Shown here piece after piece: positions 9,089 through 18,271 of a stretch of 64,000 nucleotides of DNA (position 1 is its first letter; every line of letters starts with the position of its first letter). Under the pieces are notes generated by a model. The model did not search any database and was not told the origin of the DNA. It was given only the letters and a program-made list of their open reading frames with translations. This DNA comes from Porticoccaceae bacterium (GTDB lineage Bacteria; Pseudomonadota; Gammaproteobacteria; Pseudomonadales; Porticoccaceae). The DNA lies in NCBI GenBank assembly GCA_018069525.1, contig JAGPUQ010000005.1, forward strand, positions 51,812 to 115,811, read 5' to 3'. Made by a program: the position numbers and the translations under genes.

Positions 9089-10117
9089 ATGTCCGTATCC
9101 GTACCTACATCTACACTGAAGCCTCTACCCGAAACCATGCAGTGTATTGAAATTACCGAAGCGGGCGGCCCCGAGGTATTGTCTCTCGCCACCCGAGCGC
9201 TACCGACACCCGGCGCCTCAGAAGTATTAATTCGAGTTATCGCCGCAGGCATTAATCGCCCGGATGTATTTCAGCGCCAGGGCGGCTATCCACCCCCCGA
9301 GGGAGCATCCGATTTACCCGGACTGGAAGTCGCCGGAGAAATAGTCGCCCTGGGTAACAAAGACGGCCCATGGCAGGTCGGCGACCGAGTGTGCGCCCTG
9401 CTCTCCGGTGGCGGCTACGCCGAATACGCCGTCGCCCATCAGGATTTATGTCTACCGATACCCGACCCACTTTCGGCCACTGAGGCCGCAGCCCTACCGG
9501 AAACTTTTTTTACCGTGTGGCACAACGTATTTGAACGCGCCCGATTGAAAGCTGGTGAAGTTTTATTGGTTCACGGTGGTGCTAGCGGCATTGGTACCAC
9601 TGCCATTCAACTTGCTAAGGCATTAGGCGCACGGGTATTCACTACGGTGGGCAATGACGAAAAAGTGCGGGTGTGCGAAAAGCTGGGGGCCGAAAAGGCC
9701 TTCAACTATCACCACCACGACTTTGTCGAAGGCATCAAAACTACCTGCAAGGGTGCGAATGTCATCCTCGACATGGTCGGCGGCGACTACGTACAAAGAA
9801 ACATTCGCGCCGCCGCATTTCAGGGTCGTATTGTTTCCATCGCATTTCTGCGCGGCTCCAAAATCAAAATAGATCTAATGCCAGTAATGCTGAAGCAACT
9901 GGTGCTCACCGGCTCCACCTTGCGCAGCCAGCCGGTTGCCGACAAGGCCCGCATCGCCAATGGCCTGCGCAAGCAGATATGGCCCCTGCTGGCCAAGGGG
10001 CAAGTCAAGCCGCAGATACACACCGTCTTGCCACTGGCAGATGCCGCGAAAGCTCATCAACTGATGGAAAGTAATACCCATATCGGCAAAATTATTTTAC
10101 GCGTCAGTGATGAATAA
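9089..10117 (+). CDS. NAD(P)H:quinone oxidoreductase, zinc-independent MDR family (PIG3-like)
   Basis: This medium-chain dehydrogenase/reductase (342 aa) probably reduces quinones with NADPH. The N-terminal GroES-like part has GINRPDVFQRQGGYPPP, typical of the TP53I3/PIG3 branch, and lacks the cysteine cluster for structural zinc. The nucleotide-binding motif is VHGGASGIGTTAIQLAKALG near residue 160. It heads a tightly packed run: its last codons overlap the start of yciH. Expression is therefore likely coupled with yciH, the S9 peptidase and greB. The physiological substrate is unknown. Confidence 0.87.
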   Translation: MSVSVPTSTLKPLPETMQCIEITEAGGPEVLSLATRALPTPGASEVLIRVIAAGINRPDVFQRQGGYPPPEGASDLPGLEVAGEIVALGNKDGPWQVGDRVCALLSGGGYAEYAVAHQDLCLPIPDPLSATEAAALPETFFTVWHNVFERARLKAGEVLLVHGGASGIGTTAIQLAKALGARVFTTVGNDEKVRVCEKLGAEKAFNYHHHDFVEGIKTTCKGANVILDMVGGDYVQRNIRAAAFQGRIVSIAFLRGSKIKIDLMPVMLKQLVLTGSTLRSQPVADKARIANGLRKQIWPLLAKGQVKPQIHTVLPLADAAKAHQLMESNTHIGKIILRVSDE

Positions 10118-10538
10118 AAATTCCCGCCTGGTTTACAGCACCGATGGTGGACGGGTTAAAACCCCGGGGGATACTGATGGCGATTCGAAACATAATGATT
10201 CAAAATACATTCCTTCAAAACATATTCCTTCAAAACATAGCCCTTCAAAAGCTGGTCGCTCTAAAACAGGCAGCGCCAAACAAGGCGCAGACAAAAATGA
10301 TGGCATCGTGCGCATTCGGCGCGAAACCAGTGGTCGCAAGGGCAAAGGCGTCACCACCATTAACGGGCTAACCCTAGCAGAGAGTGAACTAAAAGCCCTC
10401 GCTAAACAACTCAAACAAAATTGTAGTACTGGCGGCACCGTGAAGGATGGCGTTATTGAAATACAGGGCGATCACCGCGATAAGATTCGCGACATTCTCA
10501 CTGACGCGGGCTATCAAGTGAAACTCGCCGGTGGTTAA
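10110..10538 (+). CDS. yciH: SUI1/eIF1-like translation factor, YciH family
   Basis: This small protein (142 aa) has a C-terminal SUI1 domain (VRIRRETSGRKGKGVTTINGL; DHRDKIRDILTDAGYQVKLAGG), the bacterial homologue of eIF1. Family members affect start-site selection or translation under stress. The N-terminus is a low-complexity linker of about seven five-residue SKxxP-like units, encoded by a 15-bp tandem repeat (see the repeat feature). ATG at 10110 lies inside the end of the quinone reductase; a GTG one codon earlier is the alternative. The 3' end overlaps the start of the S9 peptidase by 8 nt, again suggesting coupling. Confidence 0.85.
   Translation: MNKNSRLVYSTDGGRVKTPGDTDGDSKHNDSKYIPSKHIPSKHSPSKAGRSKTGSAKQGADKNDGIVRIRRETSGRKGKGVTTINGLTLAESELKALAKQLKQNCSTGGTVKDGVIEIQGDHRDKIRDILTDAGYQVKLAGG
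10182..10271 (+). repeat. 15-bp degenerate tandem repeat inside yciH (about 6 units)
   Basis: Consecutive 15-mers begin at 10182, 10197, 10212, 10227, 10242 and 10257. The central ones are CCTTCAAAACATATT, CCTTCAAAACATAGC and CCTTCAAAAGCTGGT. The period keeps the reading frame and encodes SK-rich pentapeptides (SKYIP, SKHIP, SKHSP, SKAGR, SKTGS). The 15-mer ending in ACATAGC is almost the same as a unit of the repeat at 13344-13403. Confidence 0.9.
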
Positions 10539-12747
10539 AAACACTAAACAAAATATTAAAAAAGACTCTGCAAAAATTGCCGCGCCCTGTGGTAGCTGGC
10601 CGAGTGCCATTACTCCAGAATTGGCCGCCAGTGCCGCGGGTACCCTGGACTACCCAACCTTTGATAGCGGCTACCTGTACTGGCTCGAATCCCGCCCCGA
10701 GGACAATGGCCGCAATACCATTATGCGTATGCTGCGCCCTACTCAAACAAGCCCTACTCAAGCAAGCCCTACTCAAGCAAGCCCTAAACCCAGCGCTATA
10801 GAAGAAGTTTTGCCCTCCCCCTTAAATGCTCGCAGCCGGGTTCACGAGTACGGCGGCAAACCCTATACCGTAAAAGATAACATTCTGTATTTTGTACTCC
10901 AGGACGATCAGTGTGTTTATCGTTTAGATACCACTAGCCCTGACGCCTTACCCGAAGCACTTACCCCCACGGATCAAGGCTTACGCTTTGCTGAACTGTG
11001 TCTGGATACTCCACGAAATCGATTGATCGCGGTGTGCGAACAGCATCGGGGTTATTTACAAGATCATCCACAAAGTAATCCACAAGGCAATCCACAAGAG
11101 AAGCCGCAACAAGAACCCGAAAACTTTATCGCGGCCATCCCCCTCGACGGCAGTCAAACCCTGATCAAACTGGTAAGCGGCGCGGATTTTTATGCCTACC
11201 CACGCCTCAACTCCGACGGCTCTCACTTAGCCTGGATCTCCTGGCAGCATCCACATATGCCCTGGGATAAAACCACTCTGGAAATCGCTGAGTTCGATAC
11301 AAATGGCGCCATTGGCAACATTAAGCGGCCACTGGGCAACTCGGAGCAGAGTGAATCGCTGGTTCAACCTAACTGGGCAGCGGATGGCAGTTTGTTTTTT
11401 GTGTCGGATCGTAGCGAGTGGTGGAATATTTACCGCTTGAGTGCAGAGGCGATTACTAGCGACAAAAACGACGAGACCTGTCTTCCGCTCCATGCACTAA
11501 AAGCCGAATTTGCTACACCGCTATGGACGCTAGGAATGTCTAATTACGGGATCAGTGAAGCCCCCGGTAAGGGAAGGAGTCAGGAAGGCAGTAATTCTGA
11601 TAGCAATGACCGCAACCTCAATTCCTGCAGCGTAATAGCAAGCTATACTCAAGACGGACTCTGGCACCTTGGCCGCGTCGATATACCCATCAACTCTCTC
11701 ACCGACAATACGACATCGGCTGCAAAGCAAACCCCACTAACACCGATCGAGACACCCTACTCCCAACTCTCCTCGCTCGCTGTTAAGGGTAATCGCGCCT
11801 GGTTTATCGGCTCGTCACCGCAACGCGGTAGTGAATTGGTCGAACTGGATATTGCCACGCAAGGTCTGGTGGTTCTGCGTAATCTCGACACTCCGAGCAA
11901 TGCAGATCAGAATAAGGTTAACGCGCCCGATCTTGATCGCGAACATTTTTCCCAACCTCAAGCACTCCGCTACCCGACGACAAACCACGACACCGCCTAC
12001 GGATTTTACTACCCACCGACTAATCCCGGGTACACCGCTGTCAAGTCAGAAGCCCCTCCATTAATAGCCTTGTGTCACGGCGGCCCCACCGGAGCAACCA
12101 GCACCGCGCTAAATTACAAAGTGCAGTTTTGGACGAGCCGAGGCTTCGCTGTCGCCGATTTTAATTATCGCGGTAGCACCGGGTTTGGTCGCAGTTATCG
12201 CAACAAATTACACGGTAACTGGGGTCGCGCCGATGTTGACGATGTGGTCGCGGGAGTCGCTCACCTCTGCGAACGCGGTCTTGCCGATCCAGCGCGTTTA
12301 TTAATCAGGGGCAGCAGTGCCGGAGGTTACACCGTATTGGCCGCGCTCACCTTTAGCGATGTGTTCCGCGCCGGAGCCAGCCTCTACGGCATTGGCGACC
12401 TGGAAACCCTGGCGCGGGACACCCACAAATTTGAAGCCCGGTATCTCGACTCACTAGTCGGCCCCTACCCAGCGTCTCGCTCTATTTATGTGGAGCGCTC
12501 GCCCATCCACCACGTTGAAAACCTCAACTGCCCGGTGATTTTTTTCCAGGGCCTGGACGATAAAGTGGTGCCGCCTAATCAAGCGATGGCCATGGTGGAC
12601 GCTCTGAAAAGCAAGGGACTCGATGTGGTTTACGTACCCTTTACTGGCGAGGGCCACGGCTTTCGTCGAGCCGAAAATGTGGCCCGGGTATTTCGCGAAG
12701 AACTCGTCTTTTATCAGCGCATACTAGGCATAACCACAACACCATGA
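10531..12747 (+). CDS. S9-family serine peptidase (acylaminoacyl-/dipeptidyl-peptidase-like)
   Basis: This prolyl-oligopeptidase-type peptidase (738 aa) has an N-terminal beta-propeller and a C-terminal alpha/beta hydrolase. Catalytic residues are Ser596 in RGSSAGG, Asp677 in QGLDDKVVP and His709 in GEGHGF; the oxyanion region CHGGPTG is near residue 513. There is no signal peptide, so it is probably cytoplasmic. The start is GTG at 10531, overlapping yciH by 8 nt with no good ribosome-binding site, so coupling is likely. The propeller contains three low-complexity insertions, two of them encoded by tandem repeats (10738-10782 and 11065-11112), which look like recent expansions in surface loops. 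Confidence 0.88.
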   Translation: MVKNTKQNIKKDSAKIAAPCGSWPSAITPELAASAAGTLDYPTFDSGYLYWLESRPEDNGRNTIMRMLRPTQTSPTQASPTQASPKPSAIEEVLPSPLNARSRVHEYGGKPYTVKDNILYFVLQDDQCVYRLDTTSPDALPEALTPTDQGLRFAELCLDTPRNRLIAVCEQHRGYLQDHPQSNPQGNPQEKPQQEPENFIAAIPLDGSQTLIKLVSGADFYAYPRLNSDGSHLAWISWQHPHMPWDKTTLEIAEFDTNGAIGNIKRPLGNSEQSESLVQPNWAADGSLFFVSDRSEWWNIYRLSAEAITSDKNDETCLPLHALKAEFATPLWTLGMSNYGISEAPGKGRSQEGSNSDSNDRNLNSCSVIASYTQDGLWHLGRVDIPINSLTDNTTSAAKQTPLTPIETPYSQLSSLAVKGNRAWFIGSSPQRGSELVELDIATQGLVVLRNLDTPSNADQNKVNAPDLDREHFSQPQALRYPTTNHDTAYGFYYPPTNPGYTAVKSEAPPLIALCHGGPTGATSTALNYKVQFWTSRGFAVADFNYRGSTGFGRSYRNKLHGNWGRADVDDVVAGVAHLCERGLADPARLLIRGSSAGGYTVLAALTFSDVFRAGASLYGIGDLETLARDTHKFEARYLDSLVGPYPASRSIYVERSPIHHVENLNCPVIFFQGLDDKVVPPNQAMAMVDALKSKGLDVVYVPFTGEGHGFRRAENVARVFREELVFYQRILGITTTP
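10738..10782 (+). repeat. 15-bp tandem repeat, 3 units, within the S9 peptidase
   Basis: Three consecutive 15-mers, CCTACTCAAACAAGC and twice CCTACTCAAGCAAGC, are followed by a partial fourth beginning CCTAA. They encode a TSPTQASPTQASP-like loop. The frame is preserved. Confidence 0.9.
11065..11112 (+). repeat. 12-bp degenerate tandem repeat, 4 units, within the S9 peptidase
   Basis: Units at 11065, 11077, 11089 and 11101 read CATCCACAAAGT, AATCCACAAGGC, AATCCACAAGAG and AAGCCGCAACAA. They encode a HPQSNPQGNPQEKPQQ loop in the propeller domain. Confidence 0.85.
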
Positions 12748-13256
12748 GCCGTTACCGCGCACCACAAGTAAAGTCTTCTCCCTACATTACGTCGGAAGGG
12801 GCCGACACACTGCGCGCAGAACGACATCAGTTATGGAAAGTGGAACGCCCCCAGGTAACCGCCCAGGTACACGAAGCCGCCAAGAATGGCGACCGCTCAG
12901 AAAATGGTGATTACATTTACGGCAAACGCCGCTTGCGTGAGATTGATAGCCGAGTGCGTTACCTGAATAAACGCCTGGACGAAGTCACCGTCGTCAGCCA
13001 GACACCCACCGATCCCAGCCGCATTTTTTTTGGTGCCTGGGTTACTTTAAAAAACAATACCGATAAAACCACACTGCCCGAAGTCACCTACCGACTGGTT
13101 GGCGCGGATGAAATCGATCCCGGTCGCGGGTATATCAGTATTGATTCGCCGCTGGCTCGCGCGCTAATGGGAAAATCTGTCGAAGCCGACATTCGTTTTA
13201 TTGCCGCAGAAATCACCCAACATTACCGGGTAAGGGCGATAAGTTATTCGGAGTAG
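12744..13256 (+). CDS. greB: Transcription elongation factor GreB
   Basis: This is a transcript-cleavage factor that rescues backtracked RNA polymerase. It has 170 aa, the usual GreB length. The N-terminal coiled-coil carries the tip motif NGDRSENGDY with its conserved acidic residues near residue 55, and YITSEGADTLRAE is the typical GreB opening. The C-terminal FKBP-like domain includes the late segment YISIDSPLARALMGK. ATG at 12744 overlaps the stop of the S9 peptidase as ATGA. It is the last gene of the run, followed by a strong terminator. Confidence 0.95.
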   Translation: MSRYRAPQVKSSPYITSEGADTLRAERHQLWKVERPQVTAQVHEAAKNGDRSENGDYIYGKRRLREIDSRVRYLNKRLDEVTVVSQTPTDPSRIFFGAWVTLKNNTDKTTLPEVTYRLVGADEIDPGRGYISIDSPLARALMGKSVEADIRFIAAEITQHYRVRAISYSE

Positions 13257-13267
13257 TAGGCGCATAA

Positions 13268-13295
13268 AAAAACCCGGTATCTAAACCGGGTTTTT
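13268..13295 (+). terminator. Bidirectional rho-independent terminator after greB
   Basis: A perfect 11-bp stem, AAAAACCCGGT at 13268-13278 with ACCGGGTTTTT at 13285-13295, encloses a 6-nt loop. The A/T flanks give a U-run in both directions, so it can end both the greB run and the opposing HD-GYP gene. Confidence 0.92.
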
Positions 13296-13343
13296 CGTAT
13301 TTCTATCGTAAGATTTTTTAAGCTCAATTTGACTAAAGCATAA

Positions 13344-13403
13344 TTCTTTAAAACATGCTCCTTAAAACAGGCTTCCTTAAAACAGGCTTCCTTAAAACAT
13401 AGC
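13344..13403 (-). repeat. 15-bp tandem repeat spanning the stop codon of the HD-GYP gene
   Basis: Four consecutive 15-mers (plus strand) start at 13344, 13359, 13374 and 13389. The two middle units are identical (TCCTTAAAACAGGCT) and the last is TCCTTAAAACATAGC. The final codons of the HD-GYP protein (Met-Phe-stop) are made from the last unit, so the array abuts and helps form the gene end. The last unit nearly matches the yciH repeat unit CCTTCAAAACATAGC. Confidence 0.92.
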
Positions 13404-14750
13404 CGCTTCGTCTTTAACGCGATAGTCTTTCAAATAAATACCGTGCTCGCCATCAGTGAGGGTCTTTTTAATCAAAAACTCTTTACTTAATTCATTACTA
13501 TCCGTCAAATGCAGCTCAACGGTACGCTCATCCATCGAATCTTTATTTTGATCACGCAAGATCACTATGGTCGGCAAATGACGGAATTTGTGCTTACCAG
13601 TGAGCACGATACCCACCATACCGTTGCGCAACTCCACAATAGTGCCTGGGGGATAGGGGCCAACGGCCTTGATAAATTCCAGGGCAATCTCTTCGTCGAA
13701 TTGTTTGCCGCGATTTTCAAAAATGATCTTCTGCGCTTCCACCGGCGACTTGGCTCGAGAATAGCAACGATTACTGGTGATGGCGTCGTAGGCATCAACG
13801 ACCGCAATGATTCTCGAAAACTCTGAAATACTGCTAGAGTCCAAACCCCGCGGGTAACCACTGCCATCGGGCCGTTCGTGGTGATTAAGCACAACATCCT
13901 TGGCCAGGCTGTGTACTGCTCCGCTGGTGGTGTCACTCAACAAGCGGTGCCCATCGATAGTGTGCTGCTGAATAATTTTAAATTCTTCTTCGGTTAATTT
14001 TCCCGGTTTGTCGAGAATTTCCTGGGGGGTTCGCATCTTGCCGACATCGTGAAGCAGACCACAAAGGCCCAGCACCTGTAGTTCCGATTCGGTCAAGCGC
14101 AAATGGCGGCCGAAGGCGATAGCCAAAATACACACGTTGAGGCAGTGCTCAGCTGTGTACTGATTTTCATCTTTAATCTTACTCATCCAGATCATCGCAT
14201 CTGGGTTATTCATAATACTATGCACACAGGTGGTCACCGTGGTCTCGGCGACATCGGTATCGATCATTTGCCCCATCTGCACCGAATTCATAATGCCTTT
14301 GATATTGACCTTGCCAACATCAATGATGTCGCGAGCGACCTTGTGCTCTGCACGCACAGATTTTTTCGGTTCGTATTCGGGGCGGCTGTCCATGCGCCGT
14401 AAAGCACTCACTTTGGCTACAGGTTTTTTGCTGCCGCCACGCTTGAGACTAACTCCGGCATCTTTAAGTTTCGACTGCCCAGATAACTTTGGTGGTGGCG
14501 CCCCTGTATTCTTTTCATAGGGCGCGCGAACCTTGCCATCGCTCAAAATGAAGACACTCTTGCAGTGTTCCATTAAGGTTTGAATTTGACTATTGCTGCG
14601 AATCTCAAAACCCTGCACCAGGAAAGGGGTTTCTAGCCAGGGCTTGTCGAGATCCGCCACGAACATACCAATCTGTAACTGAGTGGTAGATATCTCTACC
14701 GTGTTCTCAGAAGAATGTCCTTGATCATCCGGACCATAACTATCAGACAT
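13392..14750 (-). CDS. HD-GYP cyclic-di-GMP phosphodiesterase with N-terminal DUF3391
   Basis: This 452-aa protein probably hydrolyses cyclic di-GMP. Residues 15-75 form a DUF3391 domain (TTQLQIGMFVADLDKPW). After a linker comes the HD-GYP domain, with the HD pair at residues 234-235 (GLLHDVGK) and HHERPDGSGYP at 290-300, followed by DAYDAITSNRCY. All the hallmark metal and GYP residues are present, so it should be active. There is no signal peptide or membrane helix. ATG at 14750 has GGAGG about 10 nt upstream. The stop codon sits in a 15-bp tandem repeat. Confidence 0.92.
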   Translation of the reverse strand: MSDSYGPDDQGHSSENTVEISTTQLQIGMFVADLDKPWLETPFLVQGFEIRSNSQIQTLMEHCKSVFILSDGKVRAPYEKNTGAPPPKLSGQSKLKDAGVSLKRGGSKKPVAKVSALRRMDSRPEYEPKKSVRAEHKVARDIIDVGKVNIKGIMNSVQMGQMIDTDVAETTVTTCVHSIMNNPDAMIWMSKIKDENQYTAEHCLNVCILAIAFGRHLRLTESELQVLGLCGLLHDVGKMRTPQEILDKPGKLTEEEFKIIQQHTIDGHRLLSDTTSGAVHSLAKDVVLNHHERPDGSGYPRGLDSSSISEFSRIIAVVDAYDAITSNRCYSRAKSPVEAQKIIFENRGKQFDEEIALEFIKAVGPYPPGTIVELRNGMVGIVLTGKHKFRHLPTIVILRDQNKDSMDERTVELHLTDSNELSKEFLIKKTLTDGEHGIYLKDYRVKDEAAMF

Positions 14751-14891
14751 CGCTCACTAACCTCCAAAGTCGCTTTATTTTATTATCCTACCTACACCTG
14801 ATGATTATTCACTTTAAGTTTAGCTAAGGGAATAGCAATTCCCAATAAAAACGTCCATTCCGCTAATCAGAACCCATTTTTGGCGACTAAC

Positions 14892-15122
14892 TCACAATTT
14901 CGGCTCTAACATCCGGTTAATTAAAGATTTTTCCTCTTTAAAACCCCATGTCACCCAGGGTTTCAGCGGCATGGTTTCAACGACATAGTTCCATTCCCGG
15001 TTCTGAGTGCGATTGGTAGACACATATCGGCGCAACCTGTTAGTTTGCTGCTGATACGGTGGCGCTGCTATGATTCCGCGAGTTCTACCATCATCCTCCA
15101 CACGTACACACTTGCTCAACAA
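14892..15122 (-). CDS. Doubtful 76-codon ORF between the HD-GYP gene and gcvP
   Basis: This open frame would start with TTG at 15122 and encode a basic, tryptophan-containing peptide (VETMPLKPWVTWGFKEEK in the C-terminal half). It has no recognisable domain and no convincing ribosome-binding site. It is the only candidate gene in the 415-bp gap 14751-15165. The codons look plausible, so it may be a small unknown protein or the remnant of a longer gene. The rest of the gap shows only the promoter regions expected for two divergent genes. Confidence 0.2.
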   Translation of the reverse strand: MLSKCVRVEDDGRTRGIIAAPPYQQQTNRLRRYVSTNRTQNREWNYVVETMPLKPWVTWGFKEEKSLINRMLEPKL

Positions 15123-15165
15123 GAAAGCTTAGCCCAACACCAACTGAAGTAACGTAGACTCCCTT

Positions 15166-18054
15166 ATGGCTGATCGATGTAACTCTGATTCACTGCCCAG
15201 CACCGATGTCAGCATCACCACTAACACCGACCAGTTTGTACACCGCCATATCGGCCCAGATCACGCCCAGCAACAAGCCATGCTGGATGTGCTAGGCGCA
15301 CCCAACCTCGACGCACTGATCGAACAGATTGTACCACCGGCCATTCTCAAGACGACGCCCCTAAACTTAAGTGAAGCGCTGAGCGAGCGAGATGCCCTAC
15401 TCCAGCTAAAAACCATTGCCGAAAAGAACCAGGTATACACCTCGCTGATCGGACTGGGTTATCACGACACCATTCTGCCGCCGGTGATTCAACGCAACGT
15501 GCTGGAAAACCCCGGTTGGTACACTGCTTACACTCCCTACCAGCCTGAGATTGCCCAGGGCCGGCTCGAGGGGTTGCTGAATTTCCAGCAGATGATTATC
15601 GATCTGACCGGCATGGAGATGGCCAACGCCTCGCTACTCGACGAAGCCACCGCAGCCGCAGAGGCGATGGCGATGGCGAAACGCCAGCAGCGCAACAATC
15701 AAAGCCTGTGCTTTTTCGTCGACTCGCAATGTCTGCCCCAAACCCTGGCCGTGGTGAGTACCCGCGCCGAACATTTTGGTTTTGAAATACGCATCGGCGA
15801 TCCCGCCACCGATCTCCAACAAGGCGACTATTTCGGCGCACTCTTGCAATACCCTGGCCGCGATGGCCGGGTGAACGACTTGAGCAGCTGGATAACCCAC
15901 ATCCACCAACACGACGCCCTGGCCATTGTCGCCGCCGATTTGATGAACCTGGTTTTGCTGCAATCGCCCGGGGCGATGGGTGCCGACATTGTGGTCGGCT
16001 GCAACCAGCGTTTTGGCGTACCCGTGGGCTTTGGCGGCCCTCACGCCGGATTTTTTGCTTTTCGCGAGGCCTATAAACGCGCGGCACCTGGCCGCATTAT
16101 TGGCGTGTCGGTGGACCAGCGCGGCAAACCCGCTCTACGTATGGCCATGCAAACCCGGGAACAACATATTCGCCGGGAAAAAGCCAACTCCAACATTTGC
16201 ACATCTCAGGTCTTATTGGCGCTAATCAGCGCGTTTTACGGCATGTACCACGGCCCGGAAGGCTTGCGAAAAATCGCCCTGCGTATTCATGCCCTGACCA
16301 ATGTCCTGGCGGCGGGTCTCCAGGCAGCCGGGTTTACTCTGCGTAATCAAACCTGGTTCGACACACTGACGATTGAGGTTGGCAGTCAGCAAAATACACT
16401 CTACCAAAAAGCTCAAACGAAGCATCTTAACCTGCGCAAGGTCGACGACGATGCACTCGCCATCAGTTTGAACGAAACCAGTAATCTCGAACTCGTTAAA
16501 CAATTATTAGCTATTTTTGGCGCTCAAGTAGAGAAGCAAAAAACCGTCGCCGGGCTGTCACCCGCACTGCTGCGCAGCGACGCCATTCTCCAGCACCCGG
16601 TGTTCAATCGTTATCACAGCGAAACCGAGATGCTGCGTTATCTGACGCGACTGGAAAACCGGGATATGGCCCTCAACCACAGCATGATCCCCCTCGGCTC
16701 CTGCACCATGAAACTCAATGCCACGGCAGAAATGATGCCGATTACCTGGCCCGAATTCGCCAACATCCACCCCTTCGCCCCGATGGAACAAGCCCAGGGT
16801 TATCGACAACTGTTTAGCGAGCTGGAGCAAATGCTCGCCGCCTGCACGGGCTACGATGCGGTCTCTCTGCAACCCAATGCCGGCTCCCAGGGCGAGTACG
16901 CGGGCCTCGTAGCAATCACCAAATACCACCAAAGTCGCGGTCAACAGCAGCGCAACATCTGCCTGATCCCCTCCTCTGCCCACGGCACCAACCCCGCCAG
17001 CGCACAAATGGCAGGACTGGACGTGGTAGTGGTCAAATGTGATCAGCAGGGTAATGTAGACATCGCCGACCTCAGCGCTAAAGCCGAACACCACGCCGAT
17101 CACCTGTCGGCCTTGATGTTGACCTACCCCTCGACCCACGGCGTATTCGAGCCAGGCATCACCGAAATTTGCGCCCTGATTCATCGCCACGGTGGCCAGG
17201 TGTATATGGATGGCGCCAACCTCAATGCTCTGGTCGGCATTGCCGAACCGGGCGCTTTTGGCAGCGATGTCTCCCATCTCAACCTGCACAAAACCTTTTG
17301 TATTCCCCACGGCGGTGGCGGCCCCGGCATGGGACCGATTGCGGTGGGCAAGCATTTACAGCCCTTTCTACCGGCCCATCCGGTGCAAGCCATCCCCGGC
17401 ACCGATCTGGTCAACGGTGTTATTTCTGCGGCCCCCTGGGGATCTGCCTCCATCCTGCCCATTTCATGGATGTACATCACCATGATGGGTACAGAGGGCA
17501 TGAAACAAGCCAGCCAGGTGGCGATTTTGAACGCCAACTATGTGGCCCAGCGCCTGGCTGCTTACTTTCCCGTGCTCTACACCGGTAGTCAGGGCTTTGT
17601 CGCCCACGAGTGTATTATCGATATTCGGCCCTTGAAAGCAGCCACCGGCATTACCGAAGAAGATATTGCCAAGCGCTTAATGGACTACGGCTATCACGCG
17701 CCGACTATGTCCTTCCCGGTGGCGGGCACACTGATGATCGAACCCACTGAAAGTGAGTCAAAACCCGAAATTGACCGCTTTATCGACGCCATGATTCGCA
17801 TTCGCGAAGAGATAGAACAGGTCGCCAAGGGCACCTGGGACGCCGACGATAATCCTCTTAAACATGCGCCCCATACCCTGGCGGATATTCTCGACGACGA
17901 TTGGGCCCGCCCTTACACCCGAGAACAAGCGACTCACCCGGCACCCTGGCTGCACGACGCCAAGGTATGGCCCACCGTTAATCGTATCGACAATGTCTAT
18001 GGCGACCGCAACTTAATGTGTTCCTGCCCGCCACTATCGGACTACGAAGCCTAG
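15166..18054 (+). CDS. gcvP: Glycine dehydrogenase (decarboxylating), P protein of the glycine cleavage system
   Basis: This PLP enzyme decarboxylates glycine and passes the aminomethyl group to the lipoyl arm of GcvH. The 962 aa is the full length of the single-chain form. The opening [17 protein letters not shown] is typical. The PLP lysine is K709 in [16 protein letters not shown], and the C-terminal half contains [14 protein letters not shown]. No gcvT or gcvH lies next to it, so those must be elsewhere. No glycine riboswitch was recognised upstream. The start is ATG at 15166 with only a weak ribosome-binding site. Confidence 0.95.
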   Translation: MADRCNSDSLPSTDVSITTNTDQFVHRHIGPDHAQQQAMLDVLGAPNLDALIEQIVPPAILKTTPLNLSEALSERDALLQLKTIAEKNQVYTSLIGLGYHDTILPPVIQRNVLENPGWYTAYTPYQPEIAQGRLEGLLNFQQMIIDLTGMEMANASLLDEATAAAEAMAMAKRQQRNNQSLCFFVDSQCLPQTLAVVSTRAEHFGFEIRIGDPATDLQQGDYFGALLQYPGRDGRVNDLSSWITHIHQHDALAIVAADLMNLVLLQSPGAMGADIVVGCNQRFGVPVGFGGPHAGFFAFREAYKRAAPGRIIGVSVDQRGKPALRMAMQTREQHIRREKANSNICTSQVLLALISAFYGMYHGPEGLRKIALRIHALTNVLAAGLQAAGFTLRNQTWFDTLTIEVGSQQNTLYQKAQTKHLNLRKVDDDALAISLNETSNLELVKQLLAIFGAQVEKQKTVAGLSPALLRSDAILQHPVFNRYHSETEMLRYLTRLENRDMALNHSMIPLGSCTMKLNATAEMMPITWPEFANIHPFAPMEQAQGYRQLFSELEQMLAACTGYDAVSLQPNAGSQGEYAGLVAITKYHQSRGQQQRNICLIPSSAHGTNPASAQMAGLDVVVVKCDQQGNVDIADLSAKAEHHADHLSALMLTYPSTHGVFEPGITEICALIHRHGGQVYMDGANLNALVGIAEPGAFGSDVSHLNLHKTFCIPHGGGGPGMGPIAVGKHLQPFLPAHPVQAIPGTDLVNGVISAAPWGSASILPISWMYITMMGTEGMKQASQVAILNANYVAQRLAAYFPVLYTGSQGFVAHECIIDIRPLKAATGITEEDIAKRLMDYGYHAPTMSFPVAGTLMIEPTESESKPEIDRFIDAMIRIREEIEQVAKGTWDADDNPLKHAPHTLADILDDDWARPYTREQATHPAPWLHDAKVWPTVNRIDNVYGDRNLMCSCPPLSDYEA

Positions 18055-18070
18055 CGCCTATTTTCTTATT

Positions 18071-18119
18071 TACCTGTTATCTATTACCTGCTACCTGCTA
18101 CCTATTGCTTATCGCCTAA
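18071..18119 (+). repeat. 7-bp degenerate tandem repeat after gcvP
   Basis: Seven 7-mers run from 18071: TACCTGT, TATCTAT, TACCTGC, TACCTGC, TACCTAT, TGCTTAT, CGCCTAA. They lie 16 bp after the gcvP stop, in the 217-bp gap before the aldehyde dehydrogenase. The remainder of that gap has no clear element. Confidence 0.8.
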
Positions 18120-18271
18120 GGCTCATCTAAAACATAAGCCCTAACAATGAACTACCGATATCAAGCGCAATCGATTAGTATCTAAACCCTGAACAGTCAC
18201 CGCAATCAAACTCGACCAGCCATAAAATTTTTAACCATTAACTTCACAACCTAAATTAAGAGGCCTTCCCC

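Noticed and set aside
14751..15165. Glycine riboswitch before gcvP
   Set aside because: No tandem aptamer-like conserved boxes were seen in the leader.
16558..17355. 265-codon open frame on the minus strand inside gcvP
   Set aside because: It is antisense to the conserved PLP domain of gcvP with no recognisable product.
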